Assembly: GCF_043290135.1 (NCBI RefSeq)
Contig: NC_134701.1
Coordinates: 63,337,002-63,401,001, forward strand
Source of the DNA: Rhipicephalus microplus
Lineage: Eukaryota; Arthropoda; Arachnida; Ixodida; Ixodidae
Direction: 5' to 3'
Length of the DNA: 64,000 nucleotides
Each line of letters starts with the position of its first letter. Position 1 is the first letter of the stretch. Under the pieces are notes generated by a model, which saw only the letters and a list, made by a program, of their open reading frames with translations, did not search any database and had not been told where the DNA came from. The translations under genes were made by a program, and so were the position numbers. Shown here in pieces: positions 55,757-64,000 of this stretch.

Positions 55757-55757
55757 G
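55675..55757 (+). repeat. (ATCT)n microsatellite forming the LINE tail
   Basis: About 20 atct units follow gatgaggatgatgatg at the LINE 3' end. The smaller RTE fragment at 43673 has no such tail, so this tract probably expanded after or at insertion. Confidence 0.95.
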
Positions 55758-55759
55758 AC

Positions 55760-56640
55760 TACGACGTTTAGCTCTCTTGGCCATTTCGATAAAGTAAGCG
55801 ATATCAATACTGGTATGGCATAACATGGCTGTATGACGAGCAAAATAATTAGTCATAACATGAAAATCATCACATGTATGTCGCGATTTACATTTCATGC
55901 TCTTGCTGCTCTTGCGGTGGTTTCGTTCACACATGTTTTAAACTGGTATGGTATGACATGACTGGATGGCAAACGCAAGCGATAGACCCTAACATGAAAA
56001 TCAAGACATGAATGTCGTGTACCAACATGACTCCATGCAACACTCATGACGCGCTCGCGGATGTTGCACTTGCTTCGAATATACCAAGTTTGGTATTACG
56101 AGACGTGAATGAATGACAAATGTATGTGACAGGTGAAACATGACAAGCATGAGATGTGTGTCATGTAACAACATGACTACATTCTACGCTCATAATGTGC
56201 TCGTGGCCGTTTCGCTTGCTTCACATATGCCAAATTCAATAATACCGGAGGCGAAGGGACGACATAGGTAAATGACTTGTCCAAAGATGTAATCATAACA
56301 AGCGTGTCACGTAGTAACATGACTACAAGCCACACTCATAATGCGCTCATGGCCGTTTCGCTAGCTTGACATGCCAAATTTGGTATTACGTCACGTGAAT
56401 GAATGACGAAAGTATGTGACTGGTGGAAACATAATAATTTTGAGATGGTTGTTATGTCATAACATGAATACATGCCACACTCACGGCCAGAATATAGAAT
56501 ACTCTCACTTGACCTGGCGGGCGTTCGCTTCGTAGCGTCATGCCGGTGATGCCATGCCAGGCGCTGATCTGCCTGCCACATACTCGTAGGCACTAGGTGC
56601 TGCGTTGCCGTGACTAATGTACATTTGAGCGCGCCCGGCG
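55760..56640 (+). repeat. ~146-bp tandem repeat family, second locus (left part)
   Basis: It begins with a gacgtttagctctcttggcc block also found near 58280, then degenerate units with landmarks near 56053, 56200 and 56342. Motifs gcgctcgcgg, ccaaatt(t/c), acgtgaatgaatgac and catgac...gtcatg recur. The units are more diverged than at 970-1835. Confidence 0.7.
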
Positions 56641-56642
56641 TC

Positions 56643-57480
56643 CTTCCGTTACGAAGAGAGGCAGACGCTGAGCTGTCCAGGTAACGTCGTTGGCGCGAAA
56701 CGCAGCATGTCGCATTTCGCTCCGGTTGCCACCGGGCCGCGCCGGTGGACGCTGGTCGCGGCGGTCGCGCCTGGCGTCAGACTATAGAGTGCTCGCGTTT
56801 TGCTAGCGAAGCGCCACTCTGCACAGCGTGTAAGCGCGTCGTCGTTACGTCCGAGCATACTGGGCCCTTCACGATGCACTCGCCACCTTTCCGCTAGCTC
56901 CACATATACCAAATTTGGTGTTACGAGAGGTCAATAAATGATTGATGATTGATTGATATGTGGGGTTTAACGTCCCAAAACCACTATATGACTATGAGAG
57001 ACGCCGTAGTGGAGGGCTCCGGAAATTTAGACCACCTGGGGTTCTTTAACGTGCACCCAAATCTGAGCACACGGGCCTACAACATTTCCGCCTCCATCGA
57101 AAATGCAGCCGCCGCAGACGGGATTCGAACCCGCGCCCTGCGGGTCAGCAGCCGAGTACCTTAGCCACTAGACCACCACGGCGGGGCGGTCAATGAATGA
57201 AGAAGGCATATGGTTGGTGCAAACATGATAATCATGACAGACGTGTCATGTAGATCATGACAAGATATCATGCTCGTGATGCGCTCGTGGCCGTTTCGCT
57301 AGCTCAACATATACGAAATTAGGTCTCACGTGAGGGTTAATACACGACGAAGGTAAATGACAAGTTCAAACATGATAATCAAGACATACCAATCTTGTAC
57401 AGCATAATTTACGTCAGCCTCGTAATGTTGTGCTGAATTTAACGTGACACATTAACCTTCCTACTTCGTTCTTCGCATAT
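56643..57480 (+). repeat. ~146-bp repeat element, copy with head and tail, split by a SINE
   Basis: The head at 56643-56870 matches 596-980 (ttgccaccgggccgcgccg and ggcgtcagactat are shared). It continues into one unit, interrupted by Ruka (56941-57187), then another unit near 57282. It ends with the tail cctcgtaatgttgtgctga (near 57419) that also closes the copy at 1890. Confidence 0.75.
56941..57187 (-). mobile_element. Ruka SINE with target-site duplication
   Basis: On minus, the tRNA-like head (ccgccgtggtggtctagtgg, then ctaaggtactcggctgctga) is followed by the B-box gcgggttcgaatcccg and the Ruka body, then an (ATCA)n-type tail (plus attgatgattgattga). It is flanked by ggtcaataaatg (56929-56940) and ggtcaatgaatg (57188-57199), a 12-bp duplication with one mismatch. 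Intact A- and B-boxes mean that RNA polymerase III transcription is plausible. Confidence 0.92.
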
Positions 57481-57860
57481 CATCGATACCCACTCTAAGT
57501 GAGATCGGTCAATTTTTAGCAAATGAAGCTTGTGAGGCGAGCGAAGTGATCTTTGTGCACCGGCAAACGCAGCGCTATCGTTTCTGTGAAAGCCCAAGGG
57601 GTATGATCCTACCGTACCGCAAGATAAGCGCGCACACGCAAAAACGTCTACCCCCATTCCCACTCCCGCGGGGCAAATTGTGCGCGGTGGATGAGCGCAT
57701 GATCGCGCGTCACCACGTCGCGACAAGAGGAGTACTTAACGCGCTCTTTGCGTCATCTCGCTGGTAATGCGGAAAATACGCTATTTCCCCGTGATTGGAA
57801 GCGCCAGCTGTAATTGGTGGATATAAATAGGTTGACGTTTGAACGTGGAAATTGGAGTGC
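57481..57860. other. Anonymous, moderately GC-rich DNA
   Basis: No domain-bearing ORF is present. Overlapping 95-codon minus and 73-codon plus frames cancel each other as evidence. Confidence 0.35.
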
Positions 57861-57965
57861 CTTCGTGGCTCAGTGGCCAATGCCATGCGCCGAGGACTGC
57901 GTGGTCGGCCGTTCGCTCCGCATGCCGAAGTGAAATTGTTCTTTTCCTTTTTGCGTTTCAATATA
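57861..57965 (+). mobile_element. Possible tRNA-derived SINE head
   Basis: The stretch gtgccttcgtggctcagtgg, then ccaatgccatgcgccgagg, has an A-box (tggctcagtgg) and a weak B-box-like region (ggccgttcgctcc), followed by a T-rich tail. A tRNA fold is not convincing. Confidence 0.4.
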
Positions 57966-58259
57966 TATAGATACGTATACATATACCGTGAACGACAGCA
58001 GCGACAAACACGAAAGCCGGTGGTGAAAACAGTCGAGTGTGTCCATAGAATTGCTATCGCAATAAAAGTCTCACAGATAATTATATATGTAGGGTAAGGC
58101 GGTGCAAAATGAGACGCGGGGCAAACGCGACATTTTGACTATACCGAGATTGGCAGCTAACAAAAAAAGTACTTTTTTTGTTTCTTCTTTCGACCGATAG
58201 GTGCTGGTGCGTGAGTACTTGTAAATCCAAAACATTTCTTAGCGAACTTCGGCAAGTTT

Positions 58260-59810
58260 TTAGCTATCTATTATCTAGCGGCCTACAACTTTTAGCTCTC
58301 CTGGCCGTTTGCATGATGGGATCTATACCAAAATTGGTATGGCGTAACATGATCGTATGACGAGCATAAGTGAGTAGTCATAACATGAAATTTATGATAG
58401 GCATGTCATAAATGTCATGGTTTGCATGGCATGGTCTTGCTGCTGTAGCGATGGTTTCGTTCACATGACGTATTGCATAACTGGTATAATATGACATGCC
58501 TGCAGGGCGAACATAAGTTACAGACCCTAACGTGGAAATCACAAGATGCACGTCGTGTGAGTCGTGACTACACGCCATGCTCGTGGTGTGCTCGTGGTCG
58601 TTTTGCTAGCTTTACATAGACTAAATTTGGTGTTACGCGACGTTAATGGATGACGATCGTATATGACTGGTGCGAACACGAAAATCATAACATGTGTGTC
58701 ATAAAAGACCATGACTACATGCTACGCTCATGATGCGCTCACGGTAGTTTATCTGGCTTCACATATACCTATTTTGGTATTACGTGACATGAATAGATGA
58801 AGGTATGTGACTGGTGTAAAAATGATAATATGACATGCGTGTCATGTTAGAACACGACTACAAGCCAAGCTCATGGTGTGCTCGTGGCCGTTTAGCTAGC
58901 TTCACATGTACCAAATTTTATATACGTGACGCGGACGGACGGCGAATGTAAATGTCACGTCCAGATATGAGTATCATGACATGCTTGTCACGTGAAAATC
59001 ACTGCATGCTACGCTCATAGAACGCTCGCGGCAGTCTCCTTAGTTTCAGGTTTACCTAATTTGGCGTTACGTGACGTGAGTGGAGAACAAAAGTATATGA
59101 CAGGTAAAAAACATTGTAATGCAAAATATGCATGTCATATAAGAACATGACCACTCACCACGCTTATGATGCGCGCACGGTCGTTTCAGAAACTTCACAA
59201 ACACCAAATTTGGTATCACGTGACGTTAGTAGACGACAAAAATGAATGACTCGTCCAAGCATGATAAAGATGACATGCTTGTCACGTAAAGCATGACTAC
59301 ATGCTATGCTCATAGCACGCTCGCGGCTGTGTCGCTATCTTCTGATATACGAAGTTTGGCGTAACGTGACGTGAGTGAAGAACAAAACTATATGACTGGT
59401 GAAAAACATGGCAATCCATGATGTGCATGTCATGTGAGAACATGACCACTCACCACGTTTATTATGCGTGCACGGTCGTTTCGGTAACTTCACAAACACC
59501 AAATTTGGTATCACGTGACGTGAATAGACGATGAAGATAAATGAGCCATCTAAGCATGATAATGATGACATGCGTGTCGCGTAAAACTTGACTACATGCT
59601 ACGCTCATAGTGCCCTCGTGGCCGTATCGCTAGCTTCAGATATACGAAATTTGGCGTTACGTGACGTGAGTGGATGATGGCTGAAATGCCAGGTGCAATG
59701 ATGGTATGTAAGTCATGTACGGCCCAATTTACGTCCATCTCGAAACGTTGTGCTGATCTTAAAGTGACATATCAACCTTCCCCAATCATGCTTCGCATAT
59801 CACTGATTTA
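58260..59810 (+). repeat. ~146-bp tandem repeat family, third locus (about 8-10 units) with shared tail
   Basis: Landmarks fall near 58588, 58735, 58878, 59022, 59170, 59316, 59463 and 59610, a spacing of about 146 bp. The palindromic accaaatttggt and the acgtgacgt(g/t)a motif recur in most units. It closes near 59735-59810 with the tail ctcgaaacgttgtgctgat and ...cttcgcatatca, matching the copy at 57410-57480. Two degenerate leading units (58280-58560) parallel those at 55760-56040. Confidence 0.75.
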
Positions 59811-60148
59811 CACTGTACATGGTATCTGCCATTTTTTATGTGTAATAGTTCATGATTGCCCACGGCGTTCGGTCGATAAAAATTTCGCGGTTGGTGTAGG
59901 TGTGTTAGTGACCCTACAAAAAGCGGTGAAATTTCGCTCGATAAAATTTTCAGATTTATACATGAAGCTACTCCAGTGTCAGTGCAACAATGCATTCATT
60001 TCGTTACTTAGAACATCTAGCTTCTCAGTACCAATAGTTTAGCGCATTTTGTGCGCGGCCAAGGCGTAAAAAAAATCGGGGATGTCAGAGGGCCTAAACA
60101 CCCCAAAAAGGCATGCAGTTGTCCTAAGGTGTGTTATTACGTGAACCC

Positions 60149-60153
<5 letters not shown>
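59811..60153. other. Anonymous DNA
   Basis: The 122-codon plus frame (59674-60042) overlaps the repeat tail and has no domain. I see nothing else. Confidence 0.35.

Positions 60154-60214
<61 letters not shown>
60154..60214. repeat. (TA)n microsatellite
   Basis: About 30 uninterrupted ta dinucleotides adjoin the truncated 3' end of the right-hand gypsy-type element. Confidence 0.97.
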
Positions 60215-60219
<5 letters not shown>

Positions 60220-60339
60220 TAAAATAGAGGTGTTATACGTCGAGAAAGGTTCAGACGCAGCTAATGGCGAGCGGCGTCCGCGAGCTACTACTACAGCCAC
60301 CGATCATCCTCGTCTTCTTCATTACCAGCAGAGCGTCCG

Positions 60340-60760
60340 TTATTCAGATTCATTACAATTACTCCCCGTGAAATAAGGAGTCGTCCTGGTGACCTGTGGA
60401 CAAGTAAACACAGGAGGGTCATAGCAGGGCTTAAGTCTCGAGACGTGGACAATTTGCTGGCCACGACGACCTTGGTCAGAAGATGGTTCCAGTGGCTCAA
60501 TGAGGTAATTCACTGGTGACGTTTTTTGTAGCACACGATATGAGCCGTGGTACTTGGGGACCAACTTGGTAGAAAGGCCAGGTGTAGCAGAAGGGACATG
60601 CAGCCAGAGGAGTGAACTTGGATCGTAGGAAGTAGTGTTATTTTATGCGTCATGGTGGTGCTTTTGGCGTCCTTGGTCTTGGGTTGTGAATGATCTTGCC
60701 ATTTGGCAGCATTCTTCAGCATATGTAGCGGCTTGAGACAAAGTCGTGGACTCTGAGGAG
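60340..60760 (-). pseudogene. pol: Integrase C-terminal module
   Basis: The final frame (60564-60340) reads VPKYHGSYRVLQKTSPVNYL, then VHVSRLKPCYDPP. This fits the barrel-like C-terminal module of gypsy integrases (GPY-type), ending SNCNESE and a stop. Upstream, 60722-60510 carries the preceding linker in another frame. It is separated from the core by a frameshift near a run of six A (about 60821-60830 on plus). Confidence 0.75.
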
Positions 60761-61588
60761 TCAGGTTTGTACGAAAGAGTGGTGTCCATAATGCAAGAAG
60801 GTTCGCGTCCGTAAAGGAGGAAAAAAAGGAGAGAACCCAGTAGTGCTTCGAATGGCGGTATTATAAGCGAACGTGATAAACGGGAGCACTCGGTCCCAAT
60901 TGGAGTGGTCTGACGAGATGTACATCGTCAGCATGTCACCAAGGGTGCGGTTGAAGCGCTCTGTCATTCCATTGGTCTGAGGATAATAGGCACTTGTAGT
61001 GCGGTGAACGACGCGGCACTCACGCAGCAATGCTGTGATGACGTCTGACAAGAATACGCGACCACGATCGCTCAGTAATTCCCGAGGTGCTCCATGACGT
61101 AATACAATGTTGTGAAGAACGAAAGTCGCAACGTCTTTTGCTGTAGACGAGGGAAGGGATGAAGTTTCGGCATACCGCGTGAGATGGTCGACGGCAACTA
61201 TGATGCAGCGGTTACCGTCAGCAGTGTTGGGAAGGGGACCATAGATATCGATGCCGACGCGGTCGAGTGGTCGGGATGGGCATGGTAAGGGTAGCAATGT
61301 ACCGCTGGCGTAACAAGGGGGAGTTTTTCGTCTCTGGCACGTCGAGCAGGCCCCAACGTATTGTCGTATGAAACGGTGCATGCCACGCCAGTAATATCGG
61401 AGACGTATGCGAGAATAAGTCTTCGGGAAACCTGCGTGGCCACATTGGGGGTCGTCATCAAACGTCGAACAAATTTTGGATCGCAGATGACGTGGAATCA
61501 CGAGTAGCCACTGACGTCCACCGGGTGCGTAGTTGCGTCGGTACAGCACGTCGTCGCGAGTGGTGAAGTGCTCGACTTGCCGACGCAA
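60761..61588 (-). pseudogene. pol: Integrase zinc-binding and DD35E core, frameshifted at both ends
   Basis: The zinc-binding region has H51 (CGHAGF), C81 and C84 (CSTC). The first histidine expected near residue 44 is Asp ([11 protein letters not shown]), so the HHCC set is incomplete. The catalytic triad is intact: D114 ([10 protein letters not shown]), D174 ([10 protein letters not shown]) and E210 ([10 protein letters not shown]), with 35 residues between the last two. The frame is offset from RNase H by a shift at an eight-G run (61599-61606) and breaks again after TTGFSPFF. This enzyme inserts the element cDNA; this copy cannot be translated intact. Confidence 0.85.
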
Positions 61589-62318
61589 CGTGCGAGAAGG
61601 GGGGGGAAGCCGCCCGCCCAGCCAGGATGTCTAGAATCGAAGCAACCCAAGGGTCCTTGCGTTGCTCAGATGGCATGTCGACGATGGTGACGGCAGTAGC
61701 ATCACAGGTTAGACTTTCGCAGCAGTCCGGGTCAGGGGGTATAGGCGAACGGGATAGAACGTCTGCGTCCGAATGTTTCCGGCCGGAGCGATAGACCACG
61801 CGAATATTATATTCTTGGAGGCGTAATGCCCATCGGGCGAGGCGACCGCTTGGATCCTTCAGTGATGACAATGAGCCGAGGGCGTGGTGGTCAGTCACGA
61901 CGTCAAAAGGGCGCCCGTACACGTAAGGTCGAAATTTCTCTATCACCCAAATAATGGCGAGGCATTCCTTTTCAGTGACAGAATGGTTGGTATCGGCTTT
62001 GCTAAGAGTTCGGCTTGCGTAGGCAACCACGTACTCTTGGAAGCCGTCTTTCTTCTGTGCAAGAATAGCGCCTAGCCCAACACCACTAGCGTCGGTGTGG
62101 ATCTCTGTGGGTGCCGATGGGTTGTAGTGTCGCCGAATAAGCGGTGACGTGAGGAGGCGGCGCAGTTCATTGAAAGAATCGTCACAGGTGGCGGACCAGG
62201 CTGAAAGGTCTCTAGAGCCGGCTAGGTGCTTGGTCAAAGGAGCGATGATCGTCGCGAAATTGTGGTCGATGCGCCGGAAGTAGAAGCAAAGGCCTATGAA
62301 GCTTCGGAGCTCTTTCAT
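61458..62318 (-). pseudogene. pol: RNase H and connection domain
   Basis: The frame begins [18 protein letters not shown] (connection to RT). The RNase H catalytic residues are D76 ([10 protein letters not shown]), E118 ([10 protein letters not shown]) and D143 ([10 protein letters not shown]), followed by [20 protein letters not shown] and [13 protein letters not shown]. All expected acidic residues of this part are present. It is in the same frame as RT at 62517-63386 but separated by in-frame stops near 62514 and about 62382. After about 61600 the reading leaves the true frame. Confidence 0.88.
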
Positions 62319-62516
62319 GGTGGTCGGTTTGGGAAACGCTAAAACGGCTGTAAGTTTCGCAGGGTCAAGAAGAATGCCATCTTAAGAAACCACGTGGCCA
62401 AGGATCGTAAACTTTCGAGCGGCGAAATGGCACTTCTTCAGATTCAGTTGCGGCCCCGCGGCAGAAATGCACGCGAGGACTTTCTCGAGGCGGGTTAAAT
62501 GGGTTGCGAAATCAGT

Positions 62517-63386
62517 TTAAAAGACGACAATGTCATCTAAATAACAAAGGCAAACGTTCCATTTGAGGCCTCGAAGGAGAGAGTCCATCATCCGCTCGAA
62601 AGTAGCTGGCGCGTTGCAGAGGCCGGAGGGCATAACTGTGAATTCGTAAAGCCCATCGGGCGTGATGAAAGCAGTTTTTTTGTGATCGGCCTCTGCCATG
62701 GGTACCTGCCAGTATCCAGAGCGCAGATCTAAAGAAGAGAAAAATTCGGCTCCCTCTAGGCAGTCCAAGGCATCGTCAATGCGTGGCAGCGGATAGACAT
62801 CCTTGCGCGTGATTTGGTTGAGACGGCGGTAGTCCACGCAAAACCTGATGGATCCGTCCTTCGTTTTCACCAACACAACTGGAGAGGCCCAGGGACTGCT
62901 TGAAGGTTCGATTATGCCACGTGTTAGCATGTCGTCAATCTGTTCATTGATGGCACGGCGTTCGGTAGTTGACACACGATATGGACGCTGCCGTAATGGC
63001 GTTTTTTGACCGGCATCTATACGGTGAACAACAGGTGACACTCGACCTAAGGAAGGCTGATTGTGGTCAAACGAGGCTCGAAAACACACTAGGAGCTTGA
63101 TCAGCTGTTCCTGCTGCCCAGGCGTGAGGTTACAATCAATAGACTTGCGGAATACATCCACAGGTTCATTAGCGTCAGTTGGGGGTGTTATGGCACAAGT
63201 CGGTAAAAATGGCTTGTCTGGATAGATCGGGTCTTCGAAAATACAATTTAAGGTCTCGAGGCTTCCCAGACACTCGCCGCGTAGCAGGGTGTACGGACAA
63301 GCAGAAACGTTGCACGCATAAAGTACCGCCGAACCATTGGAAAAGTTGATGACGGCAAACAGGAGGACGATTGTTCGGTGTTGCAC
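62517..63386 (-). pseudogene. pol: Reverse transcriptase
   Basis: The N-terminal extension precedes HRIDAGQKTPLRQRPYRVS, the entry to RT. Motifs follow: ASPVVLVKTKDGSIRFCVDY, LPRIDDALDCLEGAEFFSSL with the first catalytic aspartate in SLDLRSGYWQVP, FTVMPSGLCNAPATFERMMD, and YLDD (residues 282-285). The catalytic set looks complete. A TAA directly after DDIVVF (62514-62516) ends the frame early, where the conserved continuation still reads on in frame. The protein would copy the element RNA into DNA inside the particle. Confidence 0.9.
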
Positions 63387-63391
63387 ACTAG

Positions 63392-63890
63392 CTATAGTTG
63401 GTTGGAACAGGACCGTCGAGTTAGTGGCAGCAGGGAAAACACAGGCACTAGGACGGCGGACAACGGCGCGATGCGGACGTCAGCTGCGGCAAACACTTTC
63501 GAGGGACTGTGGTGGTCGATATCAAGGCACGGATTCGTCAACGTGAGTTCAGCACGAGCGCAGTCGACGAGGGCCTGATGGGTAGAAAGGAAATCCCATC
63601 CTGGTATGATGTCGTAAGATGAACGTGGGAGCACAAGAAAGTTGACGGCGTACCAAACATCTTGAATGAGAACGCGTGCTGTGCACTGATTGTCGGCGCG
63701 ATGAAATGGGAGGTGGCTGTACGCAGAGCAAGTTTCGTAAGCGGCGTGTTAACTCTTCTCAAATCGTGACACAGTTTTTCACTAATTACAGAAACGACAG
63801 CGCCTTTGTCGACAAGTGCACTTACAGTAACACCTTCTATTAGCACATCAATTTCGTTGGTCGGACAAAGAGGAGGTCAAAAGTTCGACG
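63392..63890 (-). pseudogene. pol: Aspartic protease, frameshifted, catalytic motif altered
   Basis: The N-terminal part (from about 63870) reads NEIDVLIEGVTVSALVDKGA, then VVSVISEKLCHDLRR. The active site D-(T/S)-G-A appears as D-K-G-A. The second part, in another frame from 63634, contains SYDIIPGWDFLSTHQALVD, the usual DIILGWDFL-type C-terminal motif. Further upstream, to the window edge, are gag-pol linker residues (LTAALPEARTASSSN). Both the frameshift and the T/S-to-K change argue against function. Confidence 0.8.
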
Positions 63891-64000
63891 ACGACGCAGT
63901 TCTTGCCTCCGGAAGTGCGGCTGTCAGTTTCCCTCTCGAGCGAGCTCGTGCGCCGAAACATCGGGGAGAGAGATCGGCGATGGGGTGGTAATGACCGGTG

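Larger units (their letters stand above)
53035..55757. mobile_element. RTE-type LINE with 5' inversion
   Basis: The element's endonuclease and linker lie on minus (about 54000 down to 53040) and its RT and 3' end lie on plus (about 54020 to 55680), followed by gatgatgat and an (ATCT)n tail. The two halves meet in coding order. The inverted part ends with ...LKITEVCQE and the plus part starts ...IVKMTEEFHSHLYSS, which overlap in the same small region of the protein. Such 5' inversions arise during target-primed reverse transcription (twin priming). The clade assignment rests on the endonuclease and RT motifs and on the short microsatellite tail. No target-site duplication was found. Confidence 0.85.
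60215..64000 (-). mobile_element. Ty3/gypsy-type LTR retrotransposon, frame-broken, runs off the window
   Basis: Read on minus from the right edge it encodes protease, RT, RNase H, integrase and the integrase C-terminal module in the usual gypsy order. A sequence after the last stop (about 60355-60215), with an AATAAA-like signal (ttttaataaata), probably belongs to the 3' LTR, which the (TA)n tract truncates. Gag and the 5' LTR lie beyond 64000. It is much better preserved than the relic at 45-51 kb. Confidence 0.85.

Noticed and set aside
59674..60042. 122-codon plus ORF
   Set aside because: It begins inside the tail of the ~146-bp repeat family and has no recognisable protein features.

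Overview
This is a eukaryotic, repeat-dominated window. It most likely comes from a hard tick (Ixodidae, probably a metastriate such as Rhipicephalus). Two tRNA-derived SINEs match what I recognise as the tick Ruka family, and the LTR-retrotransposon and RTE-type LINE relics look like tick families. I see no bacterial operon, rRNA gene, CRISPR array or intact host gene. Almost every open reading frame is either a broken retroelement or an accident of repetitive DNA. The species call is inference; the repeat families and their damage are read from the sequence.

Layout. 1-4084: non-coding DNA holding a repeat family with ~146-bp tandem units (596-1890), a CCATCCGT-type minisatellite element (1953-2894) and an old Ruka SINE (3637-3866). 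4085-9158: a minus-strand Ty3/gypsy-type element with both LTRs. Its pol remnants lie in the unusual order protease, integrase, RT, RNase H, and the integrase and RT cores are deleted. 9159-17720: mostly anonymous A+T-rich DNA with a TIR-flanked repeat, a tRNA-like SINE, a long GATA microsatellite and a third copy of the minisatellite-family termini.

17722-41577: the centrepiece, a ~23.8-kb satellite array of a ~71-bp monomer (roughly 330 copies). From 22582 to 41318 it is organised as four near-identical higher-order units of 4949, 4949, 3887 and 4952 bp, each about 70 monomers. The third unit lacks 1062 bp (15 monomers). The two outer edges of the array are inverted copies of each other.

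41578-53030: anonymous DNA, a 169-bp RTE LINE tail with a perfect 11-bp target-site duplication, a heavily decayed gypsy-type relic (gag near 50.9-50.3 kb, RT 47.7-46.9, RNase H 46.4, integrase 45.4-45.2, minus strand) interrupted by nested repeats, and a small Met/Pro/Gln-rich candidate host gene fragment (minus strand, 51942-52709). 53040-55757: an RTE-type LINE with a 5' inversion, so its endonuclease half is on minus and its reverse-transcriptase half on plus. 55760-59810: more ~146-bp tandem repeats, one carrying a Ruka SINE with a target-site duplication. 60215-64000: a minus-strand gypsy-type element, frame-broken but with recognisable protease, RT, RNase H and DD35E integrase, running off the right edge.

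The loci do not form a pathway. They record transposition, nesting, unequal exchange and decay. The most interesting structures are the higher-order satellite with its inverted edges, the inverted pol order of the 4-9 kb element, and the ~146-bp palindrome-bearing repeat family.
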